Below, one piece after another: positions 37,359-50,319 of a stretch of 64,000 nt of DNA (positions within the stretch are counted from its first letter, which is position 1; each line of letters begins with the position of its first letter). The DNA comes from Arabidopsis thaliana (lineage: Eukaryota > Streptophyta > Magnoliopsida > Brassicales > Brassicaceae), in NCBI RefSeq assembly GCF_000001735.4, contig NC_003074.8, positions 11,904,101 through 11,968,100 on the forward strand. Reading direction: 5' to 3'. Under the pieces are notes generated by a model that saw only the letters and a list, made by a program, of their open reading frames with translations, ran no database searches and was not told the DNA's origin. A program made the translations under genes and the position numbers.

Positions 37359-40300
37359 TTATTCTGATTCATTTTCTGAATCATTACAATCATTTTTGGA
37401 CTCAACGTCTTCATCGGATTCGCCGAATTCGTGTGATTGTTCTTCTTCTTTGGAACAGTTATGAGTGATGTCTTCGAATTCTCTGTTATGTAGGTCAATG
37501 TGGATAATATCTTCTTTTGTTATGTCTGGTATGGAAATATCTCTGACACTTTTTTGTTGCATCACAACATCATCAACTAGGCCAACTATACGACTTCTGG
37601 GATTAACTTTAATAACCGATAACCAAACTTCACGCCTAGGCCTCACACGCGGGTAAGATAGAAAGCTTACTTGCCCTGCTTGTGATGCTAGCATAAATGG
37701 TTCAAACTTTGAATAAGTCTTGTTTGAATTGACATCAACCATGCTTAAGTTATTTACCCGTACCCCTCGACCAATCACAGGATTAAACCAATCACACTTG
37801 AAAAGAACGCATTTCAAATTCAAAAGTCCCGAATATTCGACTTTTAGAATTTGTTGCCGAATCCCATAAAACTCAGTTTCACCTTCGACATGGATTCCAT
37901 AATTTGCAGTTGCTCTTCGACTTCCATATGGATACGTATGAAAGGTATAGCCGCGAGTGAAGTACATAGGTGCGGTTGTGATCTTAGATCTTGGTTATTG
38001 AACGATCTCATGCAACCAAAGTGGTAAAGGTTTATTTCTACATCCGTTAGTAACCTACATAAATTAAATGTTAATTAAGTTTATCATTTCATCTTGTAGT
38101 AATTAAGATATCAAATTTTCCAAATATTATTTACATAGTATTTTAACCATCCAGCAAAATCACGATCTTTGTAAGTTTTATACTTTTTTCTTATAATCCA
38201 GGACATGCTTAACGGATTTGTGAATCAAATAACCTACAAATTAAAACGTTGATGCTTAGCTTCTTTAATTAGTATCACACTAATTATTAAATATTAAAAA
38301 TTATGAATAAAATTTGTGTGGCTTTATACCTTTCAAATTTTTTAATGTAATCAACATTTCGGAGTATATAATTGTGAGCTAGTCGAGAAAGCGCATGGTC
38401 GTCCCACCAAACTTCTTTCAACTTTTCTGCGAGTCTACCTATTTGGGCAAAGGTATCTAGAATATTAAGAAAGTTATATGTAGGTGCAATGCCTCCATCA
38501 TCATATCGTCGAGGACGAGTCTTTTTGGTTCTAACGCTTGGACTAAAGTAATACGATGTGAAGTGGGATGTTTCCTCGGTTAAACTTCCTGCGACTATCG
38601 ACCCCTCAACTCTAGCAAGATTTTTTGCCTTTCCTTTAAGAGATTTCATGAATCGCTCAAAATGATACATCCATCAGAAATGCACTGGCCCACCAAGAGC
38701 AGCTTCATGTGGAAGATGAATCGGCAAATGTTCCATCACGTCAAAAAGGCAGGAGGGAATCATTTCTCCAAGTTACAGAGCAACACTGGGATATTCTTGT
38801 CTAATTGTTCTATGACATCAGTTGTCAATGTTCTTGTACATAGGTCCCTGAAAAATACTCCAATGTCTATCATGTATCGAATTAATGTAAGTTAATAGTC
38901 GTCGATTAATGATTGATTTAAAGAATATAGATAATTATTACCTGCAATTGCTTCATGAATATTTGCCGGTAGCAACTCTAGTAACACAAATGGCAGTAAT
39001 CGTTGCATGAATACATGACAATCATGACTCTTCATACCAGAAAACTTTTGGGCTTACTCTACGCATCTTGAAAATTTTGACATATATCCATCTGGGAACT
39101 TCACTTCAGCAACAACCCACTCGGACAACACCTTCTTTTCATTAGGAGACAAGCGAAATTTCGAAACCGGTAATTTTCCATCTCGTGTAACATGCAACTC
39201 AGGTCTGCTGCATATTTCAGCCAAGTCCTACCTTGATTTCAAACTATCTTTTGTTTTGCCCAGCACATTCAAAAGCGTATTCATGAAATTATCGAAAACG
39301 TTTTTCTTGATGTGCATCACGTCAAGGTTATGCCACAAGAGGAGATCCTTCCAGTATGGGAGTTGCCAAAAGATACTTTGTTTGTACCAATTGTGAGTGC
39401 TTCCATATTCATCAGGCATATTCACCAGGGTGTGTCAGTTACCCCCACGTTTACTGGTTTTCTGAGCATCATAATAATCGATTTGTTCAAACAAATCATT
39501 TATAGAAACAATTTATGGCGGAAGAAGACGGACTACTTTACTCTTCCTAAAATATTTCTTGTTCCTCTGATACGGATGATGTAGGGGAAGAAACCGACGA
39601 TGACAATCAAACCAACATGGTTTTCTACCTTTTTTAGCTGAAACGCATCGGTACGACCCATACAGTAGGGACAAGATAATCTTTCATGCGTTGTCCATGC
39701 CAATAACATTCCATATGCCGGGAAGTCACTAATCGACCACATTAGCACTGCCCGCATATTGAAATTTTGTTTGCTCGAGTAATCAAATGTATGAACATCT
39801 TCATACCACAACTTCTTGAGTTCATGAATCAGCGGCAAGAAGACATCAAGCGCTCGTTTCGGATGCTTTGGCCCAGGCACTAAAATACTTAAGAACAAAA
39901 TTTTGCTTTGCATACACATATCTGGAGGAAGATTGTATGGCGTCAAGATAACAGGCCAAAGAGAATATTGTCGTCTAGACAAACCAAATGGACTAAATCC
40001 ATCTGTGCATAAGCCAAGATACACATTTCTACACTAGTTAGCAAAGTCAGAATATACCGTTTGGAAGTGTTTCCATGCCTTTGCATATGATGGGTGCGTT
40101 ATTTCTCAGTCTGCAGTTGTATGTTGAGCATGCCATCTCATTTTCGCCGCAGTTCTTTCCGATTGATATAAGCGTTTCAATCTATCAATTATTGGCAAGT
40201 ACCACATCTGTTTATATGGCACTCGCGTCCTTCTACTAGTAGTCTAATATTTCGGCTTCCCGCAAAACGGACATTCCTGCAGATTTTCATCATCTCCCCA

Positions 40301-40960
40301 TAGAATCATGCAATAGTCATCAATTATTTATGATGGTAATCCAAGACTCGAAACCAACTTCTGTATTTCATAATAACTCTCTACCGATATATTATCTGGT
40401 GGCAAATATTCCTTAATTAATTCAGCCCATGAATCCATGCAATTTTCACTTAAGTTATTATCAACTTTAATAGTCATCATCCTAGATGCCAAAGATAACT
40501 TAAAATGCCCTTGTCTACATCCCTCGTAGATTGGTTGATTTGCAGCATCTAACATATCGTAAAAGTGTTGTGCATCTACGTTGAGTTCTTCACTAATATT
40601 TTCAGGAAATGCAGCAATAGTTTTATGAAATGCATTCGTAACCATATCATGAAATCTATTTTCCTGGTTATGCCCATAAACAATTTTATCAGGTACTTGC
40701 TGACCATAATTCGCATCATTATTAAAATTACTAGGTTGCTCGACATCATAATTTGTATTACTAGTTCCTGTGCTATCTCTACAATCCTCTTCATGACGTA
40801 ACCATACATAGTAGTTTTGCATAAATCCTCTATTATAAAGATGCTTCTTCACTACATTAAATTCCAAATATTTCCCATTGAGACACTTACGACATGGACA
40901 GAATATTGTACCGTTCTCACGAGCAAATTTTTTTTGTTTGTAAGTAAATGTTGTGATTTG
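37359..40960 (-). pseudogene. TNP2-like CACTA transposase pseudogene
   Basis: Reading down the minus strand: FARENGTIFCPC and KCLNGKYLEFNVVKKHLY (transposase-associated domain, 40950-40800); a spacer to 40328; EITHPSYAKAWKHFQTVYSD ending in a TAG near 40030. Then come the transposase_21 core, TDGFSPFGLSRRQYSLWPV, YNLPPDMCMQSK, ILVPGPKHPKRALDVFLPL and FPAYGMLLAWTTHERLSCPY (40024-39600), and LPYWKDLLLWHNLDVMHI (39425-39228). The DUF4218 part lies in several frames (39220-38300), and DUF4216 (SRRATANYGIHVEGETEFYG to PRVRPRREVWLSVIKVNP) at 37967-37500. An intact enzyme would cut CACTA ends. Frame changes and stops make this copy inactive. Confidence 0.88.
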
Positions 40961-41454
40961 ACTTATGATTCTTACATATTACGTTGGTTATTTATAGATG
41001 CCAAAAAAAAACTATTGCAAGGGAATTGCAAGGCAGCTTGCGAGGGATTTGCTAGAAACTGATCTTTATTTGCGAGGGAAGCCCACCTACCAACCAGATC
41101 AGTAAGATTATTTAAAACGTGCTCACCTAACCCGTATAGACTCGCAATTCTGTCGCAAATATTGTTACAGAATAACAATGCGTCGCAAGTGCATCGCAAT
41201 ATGCGAGGAATTTGCATTACCTGCAACTCCCTCGCAAATTTGCGACGCTTTTGCGAGGAATCCTGCTTTCCATGCAATTTCTTCGCAATATTCTCGCAAC
41301 TTTGTGAGGGAGTTTTCCGTTGCAAAATTTGTGACAGAGTAGCGAGGTTGTCCTCTTCCCTCGCAAACTTCTCGCAAGTCTGTAGCAATGTGCGAGGGAA
41401 ATTTTCGCAAATCGCCTGTTTTCTTGTAGTGTTAGGTCTGTTTTCTTGTAATGC

Positions 41455-43800
41455 TTAATTAAGCATTGGTATTAGGTCAAAACACATGTTTTACAAAGAT
41501 TAAGATTTAAATAAATTTAGAGCTTACAAACTCAAATATAAAGGCATCTAGAGATGCAAAAAAGTTAAAGATAGGATGAACCGACAATGGATCCATGAAA
41601 TTTCGGAGACAAGAGTTGGAACACAAGTTGCCACAAGCGAAGAAATGGTAAGTCGGGATCATATCCACGTACTCTTCGAGGATTGAGGAATTAGTAACAT
41701 TCAAAAGAACTGGTGACGTTGAAAATACTTCCAAAACCTTCGGATTTGAACATTGAATTTGGTTGCAATCAATGAAGTGGTAATCAAATATTCCTTGAAC
41801 GGATATCAACACAAGCCTAGAAAGGAGGCCAATCTTTGTGTGGTATAGACTCAGTAAAAGAAAAGAAATATACAGATTAATATTTGGCCTATTTGATGAA
41901 AAGTATGGGCCGTCACTTTTGAAGTTGGGCCAAGAAATGAACCAAAATGGATCTAAATTGGAAAGGCACAATAGCACAAACCCTAGTTTCTCTTTGTTGG
42001 CTCGGAAAATGATGTTTAGGCTGTGGCGGCTGGGTGGCGGTGATCTAATGATCAAAATTGATTGGGGTATCATTAGAGGTTGTGGCATCATAGCAATCAA
42101 GCTCGACGAGATGCGGTTCCTCTTGGGAAGAGTGACTAAGGGATTAGTGATAGAGGATGCATGATGGATTATGTTAATCCTTTCGTTGTCATTTTAACCA
42201 CTAATTCAAGCAAAGCTGAATTTTGGTGAGGTCGTTGGTTCGAAGCAACTAGCCTTCATGGATCTAGGTGCATGTGAGAGATTAAACTCAGATTGAAGTG
42301 TTAAACCGGGTTTGGAGTTGAGTGATTTTGCCAATCTTAAGGTGGAGCAAGATTCATCGGTATCCAGTTGAAAGGGGGACCGACTGAGAAGAGACTATAA
42401 AAAGTTTCAAGAGTATATCTCTAACCACCATTATTAAAAGAAGATTATAAACAGTAAAACAAAGACGAGAGAGTGAAAGAAGATTTGCTAATGTCTCCGA
42501 CGGTATCGGAAAAAATATTGTGGAGTCTTTTTTGATATTGATGTCCAATTTTTTATTTTATTTTTTATATATATTGTGAATTAGATTTTACATTATACGT
42601 GTGAAAATATTGCAGATGTTTATTGTAATTACCTTTCCTCTGAATATGAAAAAAATAAATTGAGATCAAAGTCGAGTTACTTATATATTAATTAAGGTGT
42701 AATATAAATTATTATTAAATCACGATAATATATTTTGTGAATGAAGGTTAACAAAAGAAAATTAGAAAATCGAATGTTTAATATTAGATCAAGGTATGAA
42801 CTATCTCAACATCCCTTCAAAATGGACTTTAGAAAGAAAAAAATATTAAATTAATATTGAATCGATTAAAGGTCATAAATTTAGTGCATGTAGATCGCAA
42901 TAAACCCATATGAATATTTTTATATGGCAAGGTTAAATGTATGGATACAGTCACAAATAGATGACGATTACTAGGTGTCATGTGTACAGTGGTAAGCCCA
43001 AAGAATAACCTAGATTATGACATTTTGATTGTAAATAATAAATAATGTCTAGAGATTAACTAAATAATTGATGTATCGTTGATTTCTTTTTGGGAAATTT
43101 TAAATATCTCCATTCGATTTGGTTACCGTGAAAGTTTAGCACAATTGTTTTATTAATTTTAGTTGTGTTGAACATATCTAGTGTCTCTCCCAACCTTAAT
43201 TCAATTTCGATACTAAATGGGAAAAATAATTCGGAATGGAGAGACATCTTGATCATAGCACTCCCTTTGATGGCCATGATGTTGTGTTCATGGAAGATTG
43301 TTTTACAATAACAGATTTGAGTATTGCCCTTGATCACAGTAAACTCAAATGATGGGATGCCTGAAATCGTACATACTTTATGTTGATGTAACATTGTCTT
43401 TAGGGTTTTTATGTCCGGTGAGGTGGTTATGAAAAAAAAAAATCAATATTTTGTAGAAGAGTTTTGCCAAGAATGAAAAACTTAAAACAATGGCACATGA
43501 GTATTTGAAAATATCTAATGTTGAATCTAGGTTAAAGATACTATGACTTCCTAGGTCTAGTAATGTATTAGTGTGTCTTGTTCTCATATCACTTTTTGGA
43601 CTATTTCCTCAATTTAAAGTAAGCAATAATTATCATAAGGAGAAATTAGAGTATAAATGAGTTGATAGGGAAACACACTAGATATCACCAACCACAAGAA
43701 GGACCATATAAAAATGCATGTGCCAATTATCACACTTGCCATACCGGTAAAGGTATGACTCTAATTTTGGTTTGTTTTAAGGAAAATTTAGTTTTTGTAC
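41455..43800. other. Non-coding region with long unassigned frames
   Basis: A 197-codon frame at 41507-42100 on the minus strand and a 108-codon frame at 41838-42164 on the plus strand overlap each other. Neither matches a family I know. A minus-strand piece at 42354-42548 (PIPSETLANLLSLS) is faintly F-box-like, but the fit is poor. I see no promoter or splice structure that would turn these into a gene. Confidence 0.45.
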
Positions 43801-43821
43801 TATAGGACATTTGGTGAGTTG

Positions 43822-44160
43822 ATTCGCGTACAACAGCTCATATTATTGTGGCAATTCAAGACTACCTCCATTACCAAAAACCTTATGACGTTGAAATACT
43901 TATTTATGTAGGAGATGGTCATGGGGTTAGAGTGTAAGCAAACAAAATATTTATAATTTTGGTAAAGATCGCAAATTTTATAGATTTGAAAGGTGTTTAT
44001 GTTGTTTTGTGTATTGGACGTAACTTAATATCGGTATCCATGTTTGATAAGCTTAGATACTTTTGTTCCTTTAGAAACAATAAGGTTACCATTTCAGTTC
44101 GTTAGATAATTGGCAGGGGACATTTGGCTTGTCCATATAATCTGTATTTGTAGACTTTGT
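43822..44160 (+). pseudogene. Ty1/copia gag-pol fragment (protease region)
   Basis: One frame gives VDSRTTAHIIVAIQDYLHY then VEILIYVGDGHGVRV, which follows the copia retropepsin pattern (DSGAT.HIT... then VxxGDGxGxxI) with the active-site DSG changed to DSR. After a frame change comes LKGVYVVLCIGRNLISVSMF then DKLRYFC and NNKVTI. This matches the segment downstream of the protease (xVLYVPxIRRNLISVSxLDxxGY). An in-frame stop and two frame changes show it is dead. No LTRs are recognisable around it. Confidence 0.7.
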
Positions 44161-44679
44161 TGCTTTCTACCATAAAATAATACATATTAATACACTTGAA
44201 ATAAAATGAAAGTTTACCAATGAGACTTATATTGTGTTATTATATAGACGTTTGTATCGTGTCTCTCAAAAGAGAACTAATAGTCACATTAGCGAGTCAC
44301 TCTAATTATTCTATAAAATTGAATCCACAATCTACATCAAAACCACTATTCAAATAGATCGGCAATACAAATCTTGACAACTATTTTCATCATCAAAATA
44401 ATGAGCTTGTTGAATTTTACTGGTGCCATAAACAATAAATTGTATCATCGTCAAAACTCATACAGTTCAACCATTTTTTCAAATTGTATTGGTTGAAATC
44501 AACTTTTATCAAAATGGTTTTTATTTTGTTGACTGATTTTAATTTGAGCTCAAAAGAGTTCTTCTTGGAAAATGTTATTTACATATGTGATATGATGTGG
44601 TTTGGCACAAACTTTTCGTGAAAAACTATCTGTTTTACTGTTTACACTACGAGAGATTAAAAGTAAAGAAAAACTTGTG

Positions 44680-44875
44680 AATTCTTGCCACTCTATAATT
44701 CCTCCAAATACACTAAGAAAGCCGGTCATTCGGTTGGAGAAGATACCATATTAACCATGTCTGAACAATCTGTTAAGAAAACTACATCTTGGTTGTCAGC
44801 ACCAATCATACACTTCATCGCCCAAAGAAGAGTTTCCACTTTTGCATCTTCAAAATGGATTTAGATTTGCTGAAA
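44680..44875 (-). pseudogene. LINE-type RNase H-like (RVT_3) fragment
   Basis: On the minus strand, DAKVETLLWAMKCMIGADNQ continues as VVFLTDCSDMVNMVSSPTE, stop, PAFLVYLEEL, stop. This is the RNase H-like domain common at the 3' end of Arabidopsis LINEs (AExxALLWAMxCM...xxFxTDCSxLVKMVSxPxEWPAF). The tryptophan codon of EWPAF is a stop (TGA). Related sequence continues to about 44400. Confidence 0.75.
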
Positions 44876-44954
44876 TTTTATGAAGTTAGTTAATAGTTTT
44901 ATTATTGGTATTATGCTACGAGTAAAATTTACTAATTATAGTTATACTCTTAAT

Positions 44955-46860
44955 ATTCACCGCAAGTGTACAGGATAACACAGTACGTTTTAGGGATCGA
45001 ATTCATAAAGACCAAAGAAACACTCAAAATATATACTTGCAACTACTGAAACTAAGCTATGACAGAAGGGTTACAAGAATTCAAGTAATTTTATAGAAAT
45101 AAAATAAATAATATAATAATGGTCAATAGGTGATTTGGCCTAATTCATATAGGGTTTAAAAAAAATTAATGACGGAGAATAGTTAGAGATCATAACAAAG
45201 AAATACACTTAGATTTAGCATAGAATCGATCTCTTTGGGGATTCCAACTGTTCGATAGAAGTACAGATCGATCAGTGGAGTGCAATACTGATCGGTAAAA
45301 CTTTATGAAGATACTACTTACACATGACGTAGGTGATGTGCTATTTATTTTGCCTCAAGGTTTTACCTTAGAGACCATACATTAACTGCAAATGCACATT
45401 AATTACTAGTCGTATTTAAGGATCTATCCCACAAAGAGACATAGCTATATATATTGAATTTCAAAGAAGAAGATTTAGCTAAGACAAAACTAAACTTGGG
45501 GGTTTTGGTTTTGGTTTTGGGTTTCCTAATGACTAAGCAATGAAATAAGTAATGCAAGAATCTAAACGTCATTTGTAAGCTATCGATTAAAGGCGTTGCA
45601 AGTTCTAGAGTTTCTCAGGGTATCATAGTTCTTGACTAACTAATGTTAGGATCTCTTATCTAATGTTTTTGATCTAGTTCCTAGCTATGAATCACAAATA
45701 AACGATTAACCCTAGGGTATAGACTTAATCGGAAATATCCATATATTGTGTTACTTAACTTAATGTAAGCAACAACACATAGATTAAAGCATTAGGATCG
45801 GGTTCGCTAAGTTCTCTAAGCTCCAAAACTTAAGTTGCGCATGTTACGACATTAAGATTCGGTAACACTAGGTCTGAGGTTAAGTTTACCCAGTTAGAGC
45901 TCCTACCCTCTTGGATCAGTGTTTGGTTATCAGTCCAAACAACTTGTACTAAGTAAACGATGTCTCACAAGAATTTAAGTATGAGGAAAATTAAGATCTT
46001 ACAATCTAACAAGAATTGAACAATGAATACCCTTAAATCAGCCCATAAACCCCAACAAAGAGAACTACTCTCTTATTATGCAAGTAAACGACATAGATAT
46101 CATAAAGTATATCATCATAAACAAAACAACAACAATAAAAAAAGGTTCAAAGGAAACTTCTCTAGATGTCACAAAAGATAACTTTTCTCCCCAAAAGCGG
46201 TACAAGAAAGAATATAAGAGAAGAGAAAAGAAAGCAATGAAGAACAAGAGAGATCTATAAAAGACGACTTCTATAAGATTGGAGGTGGAAGACGAAGAGC
46301 TTGAAGGCTATAGGCGTCAAGCTTGCTGTGAAGAGAGGCGAGAAAAGAAGCTCTAAGAGGTTGTAGGGTTTTCATCTTAAGTTCCAGTATTTATAGGTAC
46401 ATGTGATCATTGTAGAAGAAGGATCAAAAGTTTTCAAGGAAATCTACCAAAGGTTTTGAAATATTAAAGCATAAACAATAAAGAAAGAATATGAAGAAGG
46501 GAAGCACACCTTAAAGCTATAAAATCGTAAAGGTAAAGTGTGCCTTGCGGCTAAAGAATCAAACATGTATCTATCAGGATTAGGACGAAACCCTAGAAAT
46601 AAGAAAAGACGGTTTAACAAAGGTCCAATCGATCTGTGGCCGGCATCTTTCTTAACCGGTCGGTTCAGTGTTTTCACCAATCGAGCCTCCTAATCGGTTA
46701 TTTCTTCTTTTGACTTTTTTGACTATTTCTTCCTTCAAAAGTCCACTTACGGTCCAAAGGCTCAAAATTTTAAAAAACACTTGAATACATCGAAACAACT
46801 TGTTTCCAAATAAAAGACTCGATAAAACATACAAACAAAACCTATAAAATGAGTTATCAC
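44955..46860. mobile_element. Non-coding 3' region of gypsy-like elements (decayed)
   Basis: CCGCAAGTGTACAGG...TTTTAGGGATCGAATTCATAAAG at 44961-45015, and a weaker second copy, AAATGCACATTAATTACTAG...AAGGATCTATCCCACAAAG, at 45387-45440. Both follow a pattern I associate with the untranslated 3' internal part of plant gypsy elements (CGCAAGTGYACGG...GGGATCGATYCCACAGAG). No protein, no clear LTR. The call is by pattern only. Confidence 0.4.
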
Positions 46861-46869
46861 TTAACATAT

Positions 46870-49800
46870 TATGAGATGCATATGTTACCATTTCATAAAT
46901 TATATTCGCAATTGTTTAATTTTCAAAATTGGAAACTAAATACTTTTAAATATCAAAAACTTGTAATATTTCTTTTTGTAAATAATATATTTTCCCATGA
47001 AATTTTTTTATCTTATCACATATTATATTTTTCTAACTATGTACAAATAATTATTTATTTATAGATTTTATTTGTTTTTATGAAGTTTTTGTAGTCGGGG
47101 AGCCGACATGCCAACTGATGGAAAATTTTGCATTCCGACAAAGCTTATTAGTTAGCCTGCTTATAAACGGTGGTATTGATATTTTATGTCCACACATAAC
47201 CCATGGTGGACAAGGTAGAGCTCGACCCGCGGGGTTTGGTCCGTTTTGAGACATATTTTAAACAAATAACATATAATTTATGTTAATCAAAATAAAGAAC
47301 ATCTATTTCAGTTTTCATACTATAAATACATTTTTTATTTACTTTATTTTCATCGTATTTTAAAAATATAAAATTTAATTCCAATCGTCGGCCAATTATC
47401 ATGATGGACCTAACGGGGTAGGTCCGATCAAAAGTGTTTTTCCCATGGTTCTCTCAAGCCAGCCTATTGTGATTCAGAAAAATAATGTTCATCGTGGACC
47501 AATCCAAATATATGTGGACCGGCTTAGATAGACGCGGACCAGCTTAGATGGATGCGGGCCGGTTCATTTGTTATTTAGGATTTTGTCATTCTACCTTGTA
47601 GTTAGGTATAGTGCATTTTGTTTTTCAGTTAAAAGTTATTTAGTGCACATGTTGTATTTTTGATATGATGATATCAATGAATAGTACAAAATATGAGTAA
47701 GTTTCATTTCAACTTGATCTAGAGTGTCAATGGCGGCTTTGAGATTTTAGTTATTTCTCGATTCTATTTTTCCCAAAAAACAATATTTAGATTTATCTTA
47801 AATAATTTATTCATCTTTTTTATTTTGTGAAACTTTTTTTTGTAGTGGATATTTGGTCAAAAAAGGATTTATGAAACGATGGTTATATATCACATTTTAA
47901 AATTCGTACAAAAAAAGAAAGAACTTAAGAATATGAATATGAAAACATTTAAAAGATTAAAAAATGGATATTTTTACGTGGACACAAATCCAACCCCTAA
48001 AAGTGCAAAAAAAGTGTATATACTCTTCTTAGTTCTTAACTATTAAACTAAAACAAACATTTTCACATGTTTTAAATATGTGATACTATATAAGGGGAAA
48101 GCTGATGACTAACCTGTTTTCACCAATCAATATGCTTCACTTTCTCAGATGTTATAGTGAAAGCTTGGATAATGGGATATGGAAAGGTGGCTGTTCGGAC
48201 CCTCCATTGCATCTTGATTGGAAAGTAAACGAATTTGCTCTGATATAAGGGTTTGGCTCAGAAGATTTGAAGCCGTCGATTTTGGGTGGGTTCTATAAGA
48301 TACGCCAATGAAGTCATTGAAACAATATATGATTTTTGATTCTTTGTTTATACCAGTTTGCTTAAATGAGTGTGTCCATTATGACTTTCTACTTTCATCT
48401 AATTAATAAAGACAATTTCAAGTTAAAAAAAAATAAAAGGTTATATAACAAAAGCACCGTTTCATATTTGTAGAACCGATTCGCCTTTACCGAGAAATAA
48501 TGCATACATTGACTTGAATAGTAATCATGTTTTGGTGAAATACTATCGTTAGTATTCAACTAGGTGTCATAACCGGTAGACTTAACGCTTGAAAAAATAT
48601 TGTTTTTTTTTCCAACATTCATCTTCGGATTGCGACTAGACTAGCCATCGGAAAGGAACTACTTTAGAATACTTTTTGGCGCCGAAAACTCCTTTCACTG
48701 AACGTGACAACAACAGTTCGGGATGATGATGTTGGGACTATGTTTGATTAAGGTAACATTGATAAAAACAAGAGATGCATGAAGACAAATATAAAATTTT
48801 ATGCGTCTCAAAAGTATATATTTTCTAGAAAATTCAAACAATCTGTAAAATACTTGGGTTAAGGAATGTGGTGTAGAGGGTGACATAAGCATTTGGTAAG
48901 GGTTCCGGAAATAGATTACATTACGAAATTATAAAAACTTAAAACTATATTTTGCGGGAATTGGTTAACTAGAATGTTTTGAAAGACTAGAAAGATTTCT
49001 AGAGAGGAGCGGAAAAATTTAACTTATATTCGTCATCGTTTGATAAATTTCTATTAATTTATAGAACTATTCTATTAAACTAAAAATAATGGATTTTGTG
49101 CAAAAAAAACCTCTTAAGTCGTTTATTTTTGCAAGTTTATGTTTCACGTCCAAAAAATACAAATTAGTTCTATTAAGAGGTCCACTAAACTAATAAACTA
49201 GTCTTCATTATTGAACCTCTTAATTTATTAAACTAAATATATATACATATGTATAATTTTTATTTTTTTTATTATATTTTTTTTTTTGCTTTTGGGTCCG
49301 ATTGGATTAGTTTGGAAAGATCGTATCTTGATTTTAAGGCGGATGGTACCGGATTCCGATGTGTAACACACTAGAACCGCGTAAAAAAAATTGTTATGAT
49401 GTTTTCCACATATGACATATGTGAGTTTTGGTGAATGTTACCAAGCAAATACAAGATAGGTTGTGTATTGATACATTAAAATAGTTTGATTGACCATGAC
49501 CATGGGTTACTTAAAACTAAACCCTGAAATATATTGGCTAACAAAGGGGAAAACACACAAATTTCGACCTAAATATATATAATCCAACGATGGTGAGAAT
49601 GAGAAAGTATGCTTACGACGGTTTAAAGAACCAAATAACCCGTTATTTACGCTACTTCTCTATTTTTAAGAGGAGATAACAAAACTCAATTACAAAAAAA
49701 AAAATAACAAGAAAAACTTGAGAAGTATAACTAGTTGTTTATATCCATCGGACATAACCGCAAAGGATGCGACCAGTTGTGAGGAGAAAAGTGCTTTACT

Positions 49801-49950
49801 CCCTGCCATCGGACGTCTCACTCAAGACCATTTACGTCAACTTGCCCAAAAGACAATTACTTTCCAATACCACTCAGCAAAAAATTCACAAGCAAATTTT
49901 TCTGATAAGAAAAGTCTTTGTTTGGTTTAGTTTATTTATAAACAAAGAGT
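46870..49950. other. Gene-free AT-rich region
   Basis: Short frames only. A GC-richer block at 47090-47580 with repeated GGACCGGCTTAGATAGACGC-type units (near 47515-47560) looks like old repeat DNA of unknown class. I found no RNA gene. Confidence 0.5.
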
Positions 49951-50159
49951 AACCGTTGACGTTGAGTATTTATCACCCAATTAATCTTTCTATATTGAAC
50001 TAGTCGTGGAGTAGTTCACTCACCTAATTTTTTCTTTTATCATCCACTTTTAGTTAAAAAGTAAAAAAGCCATTAATGTGAAACATTGTTTATACATAAC
50101 TGATGTGATACAGTTTAAAATGAATTTTTGTATCAAATTATCTGTTTTTACATTTGCGT

Positions 50160-50315
50160 ATCGAAAAATTTAAAATAAAGAGAAATTTGTGAACTCATCC
50201 TTATCGCTCTGAAATTTTTCCAAATATTTTGAAAATGCTTGTCATTTAGTTGAAAAACACATAATCTTCACCACATATGAAAAATCTGTAAAAATAATTA
50301 CTAATCATACATTTC
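50160..50315 (-). pseudogene. Second LINE RNase H-like fragment
   Basis: The minus strand gives VVKIMCFSTK, stop, QAFSKYLEKFQSDKDEFTNF. It is the same domain as at 44680-44875 but more decayed and ending further 3' (LExxQSDKxEFxxF). The flanks on the low-coordinate side of both copies are also alike, so both derive from one LINE family. Confidence 0.65.
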
Positions 50316-50319
50316 ACTC

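Larger units (their letters stand above)
31515..41431 (-). mobile_element. CACTA (En/Spm) transposon with nested LTR insertions
   Basis: The right end, read on the minus strand, starts CACTACAAGAAAACAGGCGA. The left end starts CAATACAAGAAAACGGG. Subterminal regions (31540-31850 and 41030-41410) are crowded with TTGCGAGG/CCTCGCAA motifs in both directions, the CACTA subterminal-repeat signature. Inside, on the minus strand, are a TNP2-like transposase pseudogene (37359-40960) and a TNPA-like pseudogene (32268-36790). About 2.6 kb of it is later LTR sequence. The 3-bp flanks ATT and TTA are not identical. All coding parts are broken, so it is dead but could supply sites for a related transposase. 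Confidence 0.85.

Noticed and set aside
41507..42100. 197-codon minus-strand frame considered as a gene
   Set aside because: Overlapped by a long plus-strand frame, no domain recognised, and next to a transposon end; a chance frame or unknown repeat is more likely.
42354..42548. Possible F-box (PIPSETLANLLSLS)
   Set aside because: The similarity is a few hydrophobic positions, with no W-rich FBD or LRR part nearby in frame.
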